A stretch of 64,000 nucleotides of DNA from Algibacter lectus (GCF_900112395.1 NZ_FOLN01000002.1:186001-250000); one strand, 5' to 3'; counted from the first letter of the stretch, positions 17,041 through 26,653 are shown. Notes: generated by a model not told the origin, from the sequence alone. Program-made: numbers and translations.

Positions 17041-17079
17041 ACCCTATTGTAGAAATTCTACAATAGGGTATTTTAATTT
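17041..17079 (+). terminator. rho-independent terminator
   Basis: ACCCTATTGTAGAA (17041-17054) and TTCTACAATAGGGT (17056-17069) form a near-perfect hairpin with 14-base arms, followed by the T-rich ATTTTAATTTT. Confidence 0.85.
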
Positions 17080-17107
17080 TATAATAAAAAGAGTAAAAGA
17101 TTTATAT

Positions 17108-17115
17108 TAATTTTG
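17108..17115 (+). promoter_or_regulatory. -7 box TAATTTTG
   Basis: An exact TAnnTTTG match 31 bases before the TTG start codon of the DUF6642-like gene. It supports a transcript beginning near 17120. Confidence 0.4.
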
Positions 17116-17145
17116 TGTTTTAAATACCTTCATAAATTCTGAGAT

Positions 17146-17745
17146 TTGTTAGAAAAAAGACAACAATTACCCCAAGAACAATTAATAGATACCGATTATT
17201 TCATTTACTGTTTAGAAGCGGTTGAAGATGTAGAAGTCGATACCGTTACTGAAGCTCAAAAAAAATTAGATCAATTAACCACGCAATATGGTGTAGCTAG
17301 TATTTATAATACTTGCGACACCATTGAAGGATTAGAAGACAACTTAAACGCCTTGGTTTTAGGTGATCATAATTTTAAAGACTACGAAATAATTTACTTG
17401 GTTATTACAGGTGAAGCAAATAGTATTTGTTTAAACGACTATTACTATAGTTTACAAGAAATTGCAGAAATTTTTGAAGGACGATTAGATGGAAAGATTT
17501 TACATTTTTCCAACGCAAAAGTTTTAGATTTAGACGAAGAAGAAGCTCAATACTTTATAGATATCACTGGAGCAAGAGGTATTTCAGGGTACGGTAATGC
17601 CTCTAATGGAATTACTAGCTCAAGTCTGGATATTGCATTCTTTAACCTATTTAACGAAGATGATAACATGCTAGATGTTGTGGAAGAATTACATCAAAGA
17701 CATTACAAACTTTGTAAACTACTTGATTTTAGATTGTATTATTAA
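17146..17745 (+). CDS. DUF6642-like protein, UUG start
   Basis: A 199-residue soluble protein resembling DUF6642 proteins: FIYCLEAVEDVE at the N-terminus, NTCDTIEGLEDNL, YEIIYLVITGEAN, and FIDITGARGISGYG. The only methionine codon in frame is near residue 176, and an in-frame TGA at 17140-17142 lies just before TTG 17146, so TTG is the only plausible start. Acidic overall. Monocistronic, with its own -7 box. In some DUF6642 members this segment looks caspase-like (LxxHG, xxSGY), but the catalytic residues are not clearly present here. Function unknown. Confidence 0.6.
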   Translation: MLEKRQQLPQEQLIDTDYFIYCLEAVEDVEVDTVTEAQKKLDQLTTQYGVASIYNTCDTIEGLEDNLNALVLGDHNFKDYEIIYLVITGEANSICLNDYYYSLQEIAEIFEGRLDGKILHFSNAKVLDLDEEEAQYFIDITGARGISGYGNASNGITSSSLDIAFFNLFNEDDNMLDVVEELHQRHYKLCKLLDFRLYY

Positions 17746-17835
17746 GGTGAGGGGTTTTTAACATTATATCATTTTCTTTATTTTTTTCTTGACAAATGTT
17801 TCTCGACGATGTTAATGAAACTCGTATGGAATAAC

Positions 17836-19062
17836 TTAATTCTGTGTATAGTTTACAACCAAAGTTCCATTTATTAGTCTGTTTTCATTATCAATACCAC
17901 TAAAAACACCTTCTTGTGCACCACTTGCATCTTTCAAAAAATAGGTTTTAATATAGATATTTACACGCTCCAGCGCTATAATACCCGAAAAACCAAACCG
18001 GAAATTTATCACAGAGCCTTTATTAATTAATTCAAAACGGTCTTTTTCAATGTATACATTTTCGGTTAAAGTAATAATCTGATAATTTGTTGGTAAAATT
18101 TTAAACTTTAAAGTCTCTTTAAAACCAGTGTCAAAATTAAAAGTTAAGTCATAAGTTCCAGCCAATTTGCCATACAAAGAGGCGTATGGGCTTTTACTTG
18201 ATAATTCTAAGGCGTTTCTGGCAACAATACTATTATTAACAATGCGCTTGTTTCTAATTTCTAAAGCAATATATGGCGGAATAAACGCCGATTTAGATTC
18301 TAATTCCATAATCTGTTTGCTTTCACATTTTTCAAGAATGGAACGTCCTGCAACAGAATTAGTGAAAATATCGAAAGTACAATACGTACCTATAAGATAA
18401 TTTAGGTGTGAAGGTGATTTATGACCTATATAATAAATCTCGCTGGCACCATCAATATACCTTTCTCCAGAAAGTGTATTGGTTTTTATGGTAATGGTAT
18501 CTCCCTGACGTTTTATACTTCCATTACTATAATGTTCTCTAAAAGTACCATCATCTAAAGGATATATAAAAATATGTTGAATGGTTTTCCAGTTATTAGA
18601 TATGATGGTTTGGCCTTTTAATATAGTGTCGTCTTCACCAAAATAGTAGTTAACGTAGTAATAGGTGATATCCTCGGTATCCTTATAAACTAAATCATAT
18701 TGCTTTTCATATTCAATATCAGATGTTTTATGCGCATCCAAAAAAAGTTTAAAATCTTCATAACCTAAATAAAGTAAAATAATGTCTTTGTAATATTGGT
18801 TAAGCTTAATTAAGAGCTTACCTTTTTCAAACTGCCTTGATTTATCATAGAGGTATTTTCCGTTAATAAACTCCGATCCAATATCTTCAAAATCTTGCTT
18901 CAGGTTCGGTTTTGTATCATTATAAGCACCATAACCGTATAATTGTAATGCTTTAGGAAGTTTAACCAGTTGATGCTTATTCATAAAGGTTTCATGAACC
19001 TTATCAAGCATTATTTTGAAGTATTCTGAGGTTAAAACTAGTGATGATTGGCTCGTTTTCAT
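17836..19062 (-). CDS. uncharacterised 408-residue cytoplasmic protein
   Basis: No signal peptide or membrane segment. Residues about 1-110 are helical and contain KLPKALQLYGYGAYNDTKPN and IILLYLGYEDFKLFLDAHKT, which looks like a small helical adaptor or DNA-binding-like module. Residues about 125-408 are beta-rich, with a probable internal duplication (LNYLIGTYCTFDIFTNS versus LYGKLAGTYDLTFNFDT). Flavobacterial proteins with a helical head and a beta-rich sensor-like body exist, but I cannot name the family. It stands alone, divergent from the TonB receptor gene by 122 AT-rich bases. Confidence 0.55.
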   Translation of the reverse strand: MKTSQSSLVLTSEYFKIMLDKVHETFMNKHQLVKLPKALQLYGYGAYNDTKPNLKQDFEDIGSEFINGKYLYDKSRQFEKGKLLIKLNQYYKDIILLYLGYEDFKLFLDAHKTSDIEYEKQYDLVYKDTEDITYYYVNYYFGEDDTILKGQTIISNNWKTIQHIFIYPLDDGTFREHYSNGSIKRQGDTITIKTNTLSGERYIDGASEIYYIGHKSPSHLNYLIGTYCTFDIFTNSVAGRSILEKCESKQIMELESKSAFIPPYIALEIRNKRIVNNSIVARNALELSSKSPYASLYGKLAGTYDLTFNFDTGFKETLKFKILPTNYQIITLTENVYIEKDRFELINKGSVINFRFGFSGIIALERVNIYIKTYFLKDASGAQEGVFSGIDNENRLINGTLVVNYTQN

Positions 19063-19184
19063 AAATTCCTATTTATTCTTTGAAATTATTAAAAATATTT
19101 TTAATAATTAAAATTAATAATAATTAATATTTGAAAATTACTTTTATGGAAACGAAACAATGCTTTTAACTAATAATTTATAAA

Positions 19185-21539
19185 ATGAAACAGACTATAT
19201 TATTGTTATTTCTTTTGATAACAACGTTATCCTTTTCGCAAATTACCGTATCAGGTAATGTGACAGATAATAATGGAGAGCCGATAGCAGGAGCCAATGT
19301 GATTGTAAAAGGGACTTCTAAAGGGGTTATTTCAGACTTCAATGGAAACTTCCAAATTAGCACAACATCAAACAATACTATTTTGGAATTCTCATTTCTT
19401 GGATTTGAAAATCAAGAGGTTAAAGTGGATGGAAAAAGTATAATAGATATTATCTTAATTGAATCTTTAGAATCTTTAAATGAGGTGACAATTCAAGGGT
19501 TCTCCGGCGTTATTGGTAAATCTAGAAAACGTACAGAAAACATTCAAACTACAGCGGAATCTGTAACAGCTTTAAATAGTGAAGGTATTGAGAGTGCAGG
19601 TATTACAGATGTGAGTTCATTTTCGGCTTTGGTACCCAATTTAAAATTTAATTCGGCACAAGCGGTAGGTTTAAACTTTATAACAGTGAGAGGAATTCCT
19701 CAGGTTAGGGGAGGCGATGCACCTTTAGCTTTTGTTATAGATGGTGTAACTATTCCAGATCCAAGTTTGTTAAGTCAGGAGTTGTACGATTTAGCTTTAG
19801 TAGAAGTCGTTAAAGGACCTCAAGGAGCATTATATGGAAAAAACGCTATTGGTGGCGCCATAAATATTTATACAAAAGAGCCAACAAATAAAATGTCTAA
19901 TCGCGTTAAATTTGGCGTTGGTAATGGTGGGAATCTCCAAGCACAATTTGTGTCTTCGGGAGCTATTAAAGAAGATAAAGTCTTCTATCGTTTTTCTACA
20001 CAATACAAAAATTTTGATGGCCTATTAACCAATGAATTCCTAGATAAAAAAGTAGATTTCTCTGAAGATTTTAATATCAGAGGTCAAATAAAAGCAAGGG
20101 TTACAAATAATTTTACAATAGGAGCAACCTTTCAACATTTTAATATAGATGGCGGTGCCACTTATTATTCGGTAAATCCAATTGGTACAGATGGAGAATT
20201 TACAGGAGGTGTTCTTAATCCAAATCCTTCGGAAGGAGATAATGTTATTGTATCAGATGTTTTAGGACGTTCTGATATGAAAAATAATTATGGAAATATT
20301 AAGATGGATTACAATCTAAAAGGAGCAAACCTGCAAAGTATTACCTCTTTTAATAAAGTAGACCGCTCTACAATTGGCGATTTAGATTTTTTAGAACTTG
20401 ATGGATTAACACAAGGGGAAGAAATTACTACGAAAACATTTAATCAGGAATTAAGGTTAAGCAATACAAATACCGACACTAAATTCGATTGGAGTTTAGG
20501 TGGTTTTTATCAGAATATTAAAAAAGATGTCTATCAAAACGGAACTACTGGAGTTGATTTTGGTGGTCCGGATGCATACGATACTGCAGATTACGTTAAT
20601 GAAACGAATACCGTAGCCTTATTTGGATTTGGAGATTATAAAATTACAGATAAGTTTACTATTTCTGCCGGTTTTAGATACGACATAGATAAATTTAGTC
20701 AAGTAGACGATTTATTTGTTACTAGTTCTGAAAGAGACAATAATGAATTTCAACCTAAAGTATCATTGTCTTACCAAGCTTCAAAAAAGGTATTGTTATA
20801 CGCAAATTATGGTAGAGGTTATAGAAATGGCGGTTACAATGCAGACCTTACCGATTTATTTAATAGAGAATTTGACGATGAAACATCAGACAACTACGAA
20901 TTTGGATTCAAAACAACCACATGGAATGATCGTTTAATCTTTAATGGCTCTGTGTTTTCTTCCAAATTAACCAATCAGCAACAATATATTTTAGACCTAA
21001 ATACTTTTATTGCTGGAGTCTATAATTATGATGAAACCAAAGTTTTTGGGTTCGAGTTCGAAACGCGTGCGCGCTTAACAAACTACTTAGATGTTTTTGC
21101 AAGTTTTGGATCTTCTGATGCCGAAATTGTGGAAGGTGGAACTACTGGAGGAACAGATGGAACTACAACAGACAACTCAAATTATAATGGCAACAAAACA
21201 CCGTTTGTCCCTGTAAGTACCTTTGGGATAGGTTTAGAATCTTCATTTAACATTACCGATAGCGTCAAGTTTAATGGATTTATAAACCTTGATACAACAG
21301 GAAAAACATACTATCATGAAAGTAATTTAGCAAAGCACACAACAGATGCTTATTCTTTATTAGATGCCAGAATAGGGTTTTCTTATAAAAACTGGAAGCT
21401 TGATATTTGGGGCAAAAACTTAACAGATAAGCAGTATTACCAAGAATTTTCACCAGGAGAATTTGTTGGTAGTCCGGATGATGTGGCGTGGAGAGGAAGA
21501 CCATTATCTATTGGAACAGCAATTTCTTTGAGGTTTTAA
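19185..21539 (+). CDS. TonB-dependent outer-membrane receptor
   Basis: A 784-residue receptor. Signal peptide residues 1-18 (ends TLSFSQ), a carboxypeptidase-like regulatory domain about 20-92 (VSGNVTDNNGEPIAGANVIV), a plug about 110-220 (ITVRGIPQVRGGDAPLAFVI and VEVVKGPQGALYGKNAIGGA), and a beta-barrel to the C-terminal phenylalanine (SIGTAISLRF). The length and lack of a SusD neighbour indicate a solitary receptor, not a SusC. It is followed by a NicX/M29-like enzyme and an NCS1 permease, suggesting uptake of a nitrogen heterocycle rather than a glycan. Confidence 0.9.
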   Translation: MKQTILLLFLLITTLSFSQITVSGNVTDNNGEPIAGANVIVKGTSKGVISDFNGNFQISTTSNNTILEFSFLGFENQEVKVDGKSIIDIILIESLESLNEVTIQGFSGVIGKSRKRTENIQTTAESVTALNSEGIESAGITDVSSFSALVPNLKFNSAQAVGLNFITVRGIPQVRGGDAPLAFVIDGVTIPDPSLLSQELYDLALVEVVKGPQGALYGKNAIGGAINIYTKEPTNKMSNRVKFGVGNGGNLQAQFVSSGAIKEDKVFYRFSTQYKNFDGLLTNEFLDKKVDFSEDFNIRGQIKARVTNNFTIGATFQHFNIDGGATYYSVNPIGTDGEFTGGVLNPNPSEGDNVIVSDVLGRSDMKNNYGNIKMDYNLKGANLQSITSFNKVDRSTIGDLDFLELDGLTQGEEITTKTFNQELRLSNTNTDTKFDWSLGGFYQNIKKDVYQNGTTGVDFGGPDAYDTADYVNETNTVALFGFGDYKITDKFTISAGFRYDIDKFSQVDDLFVTSSERDNNEFQPKVSLSYQASKKVLLYANYGRGYRNGGYNADLTDLFNREFDDETSDNYEFGFKTTTWNDRLIFNGSVFSSKLTNQQQYILDLNTFIAGVYNYDETKVFGFEFETRARLTNYLDVFASFGSSDAEIVEGGTTGGTDGTTTDNSNYNGNKTPFVPVSTFGIGLESSFNITDSVKFNGFINLDTTGKTYYHESNLAKHTTDAYSLLDARIGFSYKNWKLDIWGKNLTDKQYYQEFSPGEFVGSPDDVAWRGRPLSIGTAISLRF

Positions 21540-21601
21540 ACTAAGAAATAAAACCGCTAAGTATATTATTTTATACAATATTAATTATGTTGAATTAGTA
21601 A

Positions 21602-21629
21602 GGGGGAATGCATTATTCCCTCTGTTTTT
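21602..21629 (+). terminator. terminator-like hairpin between the receptor and enzyme genes
   Basis: GGGGGAAT (21602-21609) pairs with ATTCCCTC (21615-21622) with one G-U, followed by TGTTTTT. It lies 10 bases before the next start codon, so it may reduce rather than stop read-through. Confidence 0.5.
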
Positions 21630-21638
21630 ACAAAAATC

Positions 21639-22682
21639 ATGATAGAAAATTTACAATCAAAAATAGCAAGAGTATCCAAAATATTAATAGAAGATATGTT
21701 TCAAGTAAAACCCGGAGAAACAGTCGCTATTACAGCAGATTTACCGTCTGATAGAGCTATTGTAGATGCCTTCGCGGCAGCTACTTCTGTAGCCGGAGGA
21801 ATACCAATGATTATATTGGTACCAAGAGCAGAACAAGAAAGTCAGGCAGGAATGCCTTATTGGCCTTCAGAAGCTTTAACAGCTGCTTTATGTAAAGCCG
21901 ATGTTTGGATTGAAGCAAATTCTATGGTGCTATTGTATTCCGACATTTGGGAAACTGCCATGCGAGATAACAAAAAACTACGCTATTTAATTATTGGAAA
22001 TAGCTCTATAGAATCATTGGATCGCATATTTACAGGTTTTGATATTCAATCATTAAAACAATTACTTACTAAAACGCGAGAAAAAGTATTAGCTTGTAAC
22101 ACCGTTAAAATTACAAGTAAAAATGGGACTAATGTGTCCTATGACATTGATTTAAATTATGCTTTTGATATTGATGATGGCGATTATTCTAAACCAAAAT
22201 TTGGAACAGCTCCAGGTTTTGTAAACATTGTTCCTAAAATAGGAAGTATGAACGGTACTATTGTTTTTGACTTTTTACAGAACGGAGAACAAGGAAGCCC
22301 CTTAGAATTTGTTATGAAGCATAGTGAGATTGTTGATGTAAAAGGGGAGAAGGAAGCAGCAGAAAAATTTAAAACATACTTAGGCTCTTTTAATGATCCA
22401 AATATGTATAAAATATCTCATAATATGCTAGGTTTGAATCCTAAAGTAACTACATTAAGTGGAGATGTAGCGGAAGATGAACGTATTTGGGGAGGCGCTG
22501 ATTTTGGTTTTGGACATACAAGTCCAATGGATATGCCGCCATTAGGGCAAGTTGCAAAATCTCATTTTGATGGTGTGGTAACTAATGTGAGTGTTTTTTT
22601 AGATGATATTCAGATATTTGATAATGGCGTAGTTTGTCATCCAGATTTAAAACCATATACTCTTAATCTTTTAAAAAATTAA
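21639..22682 (+). CDS. M29-superfamily metalloenzyme, NicX (2,5-dihydroxypyridine dioxygenase)-like
   Basis: A 347-residue protein of the aminopeptidase T/NicX fold. The peptidases carry Glu in the ELGIGLNP motif; here the equivalent is SHNMLGLNP with H261. Downstream lie H293 (GFGHTS) and H309-F-D311 (SHFDG), giving H-x47-H-x-D, close to the H-x52-H-x-D iron-ligand pattern reported for NicX, the ring-cleaving dioxygenase of nicotinate catabolism. I therefore favour a metal-dependent ring-opening or hydrolytic enzyme over a leucyl aminopeptidase. It abuts an NCS1 permease gene with no gap and follows a TonB receptor. Substrate unknown. Confidence 0.65.
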   Translation: MIENLQSKIARVSKILIEDMFQVKPGETVAITADLPSDRAIVDAFAAATSVAGGIPMIILVPRAEQESQAGMPYWPSEALTAALCKADVWIEANSMVLLYSDIWETAMRDNKKLRYLIIGNSSIESLDRIFTGFDIQSLKQLLTKTREKVLACNTVKITSKNGTNVSYDIDLNYAFDIDDGDYSKPKFGTAPGFVNIVPKIGSMNGTIVFDFLQNGEQGSPLEFVMKHSEIVDVKGEKEAAEKFKTYLGSFNDPNMYKISHNMLGLNPKVTTLSGDVAEDERIWGGADFGFGHTSPMDMPPLGQVAKSHFDGVVTNVSVFLDDIQIFDNGVVCHPDLKPYTLNLLKN

Positions 22683-23939
22683 ATGGAAGATAATAATAAT
22701 CAATACGCAACCACAAAAGTTCAACCAAAAGACTTTGTATCAGGTTGGGTTGTTGGTTTCATTATTGCGAGTACAGGATTATCAGTTTCTACACTATTTT
22801 TAGGTTCAGAAATTGCACTCAATCTAGGCCTTAAGCAAGCGCTTATAGCATTTGGTGTTTCTACATTTGTGTTAACTATAATGTGTATGGCAACCACATT
22901 AATTGGTAATCGATCTAGGTTATCAACTTACATGATTCTACATTTTAGTTTTGGAGAATATGGAGCTAAAATTGTCAATTTTATTTTCGGTGTTACATTA
23001 ATTGGTTGGTTTGCAGTAGCCATAGAGTTATTGGCAATTGCCATTTATGATACTTCAATTAGTACTTTTAACTTTGTTGTATCAAAGGCGCTTATCATTA
23101 TCGTAACTAGTCTATTTATAACCATTACAACAGTTTATGGCTTACGTAGTATTGAAAAGCTTGCCAATTTTTCTATTCCAATTTTAACAGCGTTTTTAGG
23201 GTATGTTTTTTACCGCTCTGTTGCAGATTTAGAAAGTCTATCGCAACTTTTCGACTATGTTCCAAAAGAAAATTCAATGACTCTTTTTGAAGCAATATCT
23301 ATTTTAATAGGTGCTGCGGTTTTATTTCCTGTATTAATGGCAGATTTTTCTAGATTTATAAAAACAGATAAACAAAGTTTATTTTCAGTATTGGGTTTAA
23401 CCATTGGTACACCTTTGGCCTATATGCTTAGTGCTGTACCATCTATTCAAACAGGTGAAGTCGATATTATTAAAATAATGGAACAATACAACTTGGTAAT
23501 TCCTGCGTTTTTATTATTGTTTATAGCGACTTGGAGCACCAATGCTACTAATTTATATTCCGCAAGCCTAACGTTTTCTACAATCAACAAAAATTGGACG
23601 TTCAAAAAGGTAGCTATTGCATCTAGTTTATTCGGAACTATATTGGCATTGCTAGGTTTTGCTACCTATCTTTTTGATTTTCTTGAATTCTTAGGAATTC
23701 TAGCACCATCAATATCTTCAATATATTTTATTCATTTCTTTTGGATTAAAAAGCAGAAGTATAATCTAGAAGATATAAATAAATGGGAATTTCCAGCATT
23801 AATAAGTTGGATACTAAGCTCTATTATTACTGTTTTTACGTATTTAGAGGTTTTTCAATTAACACATGCGTATTTTATAGATTCATTTGTTCTTGGTGGA
23901 TTAATCTATGTGATTTTAGAAAGGAAGCGCATTTTCTGA
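22683..23939 (+). CDS. NCS1-family nucleobase/cytosine-type permease
   Basis: A 418-residue membrane protein with about twelve transmembrane helices. The N-terminus (KDFVSGWVVGFIIASTGLSV) and first helices fit the CodB branch of the nucleobase:cation symporter-1 family, and the TWSTNATNLYSASL segment (helix 8 region) is a typical NCS1 feature. It starts on the base after the stop of the NicX-like gene, so the two are translated together. Substrates of the family include cytosine, hydantoins and pyridoxine-like rings; the operon suggests an N-heterocycle imported from the periplasm. Confidence 0.85.
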   Translation: MEDNNNQYATTKVQPKDFVSGWVVGFIIASTGLSVSTLFLGSEIALNLGLKQALIAFGVSTFVLTIMCMATTLIGNRSRLSTYMILHFSFGEYGAKIVNFIFGVTLIGWFAVAIELLAIAIYDTSISTFNFVVSKALIIIVTSLFITITTVYGLRSIEKLANFSIPILTAFLGYVFYRSVADLESLSQLFDYVPKENSMTLFEAISILIGAAVLFPVLMADFSRFIKTDKQSLFSVLGLTIGTPLAYMLSAVPSIQTGEVDIIKIMEQYNLVIPAFLLLFIATWSTNATNLYSASLTFSTINKNWTFKKVAIASSLFGTILALLGFATYLFDFLEFLGILAPSISSIYFIHFFWIKKQKYNLEDINKWEFPALISWILSSIITVFTYLEVFQLTHAYFIDSFVLGGLIYVILERKRIF

Positions 23940-24015
23940 AATTTTAGATTTGGCGAGCTTTGGATAATTATTCGCTGATATTTGTTATTTTAATAAATCG
24001 AGCTCTTGGTAGCGG

Positions 24016-24233
24016 CTATTTTACATAACGGCTAATTATAGATACAATAGTATAAAATTATAGCTTACGAATTTTAACAAACATCATCACGTAAAACAGC
24101 TGTTACATAAATGCTGACGATATAGACCTAAAGGCACTATATCCGCATTTATGTAAAATAGAACAGAAACAGTTCTATTCGCCGTTTCAAGCATATAATA
24201 TATTTGTACTATAATTAATATTATGTAAAATAG
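24016..24233. repeat. cluster of dyads and a repeated TTATGTAAAATAG motif
   Basis: The 367-base spacer between convergent genes holds TTATGTAAAATAG as an inverted copy (24016-24028) and direct copies (24150-24162 and 24221-24233). It also has AACAGCTGTT (24095-24104, perfect palindrome), a nested hairpin TTACATAAATGC (24103-24114)/GCATTTATGTAA (24145-24156) with inner GATATAG/CTATATC, and an AATAGAAC/GTTCTATT hairpin (24157-24179). No coding capacity is evident. It may be a miniature mobile element or a structured RNA. Confidence 0.5.
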
Positions 24234-24306
24234 AATGTTTTAAACCATACTCTAGTATCTTTCAAACTACACATAAAATATAGAAAACACGAATAACGAA
24301 ATCCTG

Positions 24307-26451
24307 TTAAGCCACATTCATTTGTATAATATCTTTAAGTTGAGCTTTACCAATAGGTTTATTAACAATACCATTCATGCCAACGGCCATGCATTGTTCC
24401 TTAACTTCACTAATTTCTAAAGCCGTTAACGCAACAATATTACAATCTGGTTTAAAAGATTTTATAGTTTTAGAGGCTTCAAAACCATTCATTAAAGGCA
24501 TATTGATATCCATAAGTATTAAATCGAAATCGTCCGTTTTACAGCGTTCTACAGCTTCTAATCCATTATGTGATATAGTGCAAATGTGCCCAATAGAAAC
24601 AATAAGTTTATTGGTAATCATTTGGTTTATTTTATTGTCTTCTACAACTAAAACCTTTAATGGCTTCTTTCTATTATGTAAAGTACTTTTAGCAATAACA
24701 TCCGGCGTAGCAATTTCACAAGGAATTACAAACGAAAATACACTACCCAAACCAAGTGCGCTATCTAATTTGATTTTGCCGCCTAAGGTTTCTACATGGC
24801 TTTTCACAATAGATAAACCAAGACCAGAACCAAACGATGTATTTTCTTCTATGGCTTGTTTAAAATTTTCGAATATTAACGTATGGTTTTCATTAGCAAT
24901 ACCAATACCAGTATCTTCAACTTTAAATTCTAAATAGTCGATATCACTATCTGTATTTACAAGGGCTACGCTAACATCTATTCTTCCTTGATTTGTGAAT
25001 TTTATAGCATTAGAAATTAAGTTATCTAAAATTTCGGTAAGTTTTAAGCTGTCTAAATAATACAAATTATCTATAGCAGCCGGCATATTTAAAACCAACT
25101 CATTATCTTTTTCTTTAGCAGAATAATTAAGTGAATTTATAAGGTCGCTTATTAAAACTTGTAGATTAATAATTGTTTTTTTCTCCGCTACCCTATCCGA
25201 TTCAATTTCGGTAATTCGTAATATTTTATTAACCAATTCGTGTAATCTATTCCCAGAAAACTGTAAGGAATTAATTAAGTTCTTGTGTTCTACACCTAAA
25301 GTTTTATCATCGGCTAACATTGAAGTTATCCCCATAACACCGTATAAAGGTGTACGTAACTCATGACTTATATTACTCAGTAATTCCGATTTTAAATTCG
25401 TTAAATGTTCGGTTTTAGATCGTACAGCTTCAAGATCTTTTCGTCTTTGTTTATCTTTAAAAGAATGCACAAGAAAAAGCATTAACAGAAAAAATAAAAC
25501 AAATGAAACTACAATAGCCGTAATAATATTATTTCTAGAATTAGAAGTTTCGGTTTCTAATTGCGCCTGTGTAATTTCTTTTTGATATTCACTAAATTTA
25601 AACTGCGCATTTAGATCTTCTAATTTTAATCGTTTTTCGGTGTTAAAACTTAAATCCTTATAAAACTGCTTATTTTTTAACGCCTCTATTGCCGCCGTAT
25701 AATTGTTTTGGGCTTCAAATATTTCATATTGTAAATTGTAGCTATCTATCAATTCAGGATATAAATCTTCTTTTTTAGCAATTTGAATAACTTTTTCTAA
25801 ATACGTGTTAGCGGTATCAAATTCCAGTTTCTGTTTATTATAAAGTCCTTCTAAGTAATATAATGTTGCTATATAAACAGGATCGTCAATATCATTATCA
25901 GTTAAGGTTTTAGTAGCAGACTCTAAATAAGGTAAGGCGTCGTCAGTTTTGTTAAAATCTAAAAACAAACCCGCCATGTTTAAATGCCAAGCAGCAATAT
26001 TATCAGGGTTACCATGTTTTTCAGCATAAACAAAGGCCTCGTTATAATGTTTAATAGATTTATCTAAGGTGCTTTCATCTTTAGAATAAACGCTTCCTAA
26101 ACCGTTTAAGGCCGAAGCAATAATGTAATCGCTTTCTAATTCTCGACCAAATTTAAGGGTTAGTAAAAAGTATTTTTCAGCACTTTCATCATCATTTAGC
26201 ATTTGATATGTAGTTGCCAAACTATTATAAGCCCGAGCTTGCTTTTCTGTTGTATTAGAAATGTTTGCTAATTTTACAGCAATAATAGAGTACTCTAACG
26301 CTTTTTCGAAGTTAGATCCAAAATTTTCTTTACGAGCCAAATCTATCAATACACTTATGCTATCGCCCACCTTTTTTGTTTCATTTTGAGGTTGACCATA
26401 GCTAAATATAAAGCTAAGCATTAATAAGATGACAAATAAAGTTCTATTCAA
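24307..26451 (-). CDS. hybrid sensor histidine kinase with TPR sensor and receiver domain
   Basis: A 714-residue protein: signal peptide (1-19), periplasmic tetratricopeptide repeats (about 40-270, including AYNSLATTYQMLND and ALNGLGSVYS), a transmembrane helix about 310-332, then HisKA with phospho-acceptor H363 (SHELRTP), HATPase with NLISNAIKFTNQG, DTGIG and GSGLGLSIV, and a C-terminal receiver with D648 (LILMDINMP). TPR-type hybrid kinases are typical of Bacteroidota. No cognate regulator is adjacent, so the phosphate probably passes to a partner elsewhere. The upstream spacer (259 bases) is AT-rich. Confidence 0.92.
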   Translation of the reverse strand: MNRTLFVILLMLSFIFSYGQPQNETKKVGDSISVLIDLARKENFGSNFEKALEYSIIAVKLANISNTTEKQARAYNSLATTYQMLNDDESAEKYFLLTLKFGRELESDYIIASALNGLGSVYSKDESTLDKSIKHYNEAFVYAEKHGNPDNIAAWHLNMAGLFLDFNKTDDALPYLESATKTLTDNDIDDPVYIATLYYLEGLYNKQKLEFDTANTYLEKVIQIAKKEDLYPELIDSYNLQYEIFEAQNNYTAAIEALKNKQFYKDLSFNTEKRLKLEDLNAQFKFSEYQKEITQAQLETETSNSRNNIITAIVVSFVLFFLLMLFLVHSFKDKQRRKDLEAVRSKTEHLTNLKSELLSNISHELRTPLYGVMGITSMLADDKTLGVEHKNLINSLQFSGNRLHELVNKILRITEIESDRVAEKKTIINLQVLISDLINSLNYSAKEKDNELVLNMPAAIDNLYYLDSLKLTEILDNLISNAIKFTNQGRIDVSVALVNTDSDIDYLEFKVEDTGIGIANENHTLIFENFKQAIEENTSFGSGLGLSIVKSHVETLGGKIKLDSALGLGSVFSFVIPCEIATPDVIAKSTLHNRKKPLKVLVVEDNKINQMITNKLIVSIGHICTISHNGLEAVERCKTDDFDLILMDINMPLMNGFEASKTIKSFKPDCNIVALTALEISEVKEQCMAVGMNGIVNKPIGKAQLKDIIQMNVA

Positions 26452-26653
26452 GCTAAATTTATTTAATTTCCTTGGTTAAGGTATCGATATAATTTATGAA
26501 ATGCAAAATACCGACATATTATCTTACGAACCAATTAATTATCGGTTTTTGTACGCTTATTAATTATTTAACACATTTCATCCGTTTTTCTCATCATTAT
26601 TGGCATAATTGTTGAAATTATAAATGTTAAAGTACTGTTATGTAACGTTTAGC

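Noticed and set aside
21639-22682. Simple annotation as leucyl aminopeptidase
   Set aside because: The Glu expected in the ELGIGLNP-type motif is His261 and the H...HxD pattern fits NicX-type enzymes better.
24377-24937. 186-codon open frame on the plus strand
   Set aside because: It is antisense to the receiver and ATPase domains of the hybrid histidine kinase and has no recognisable protein features.
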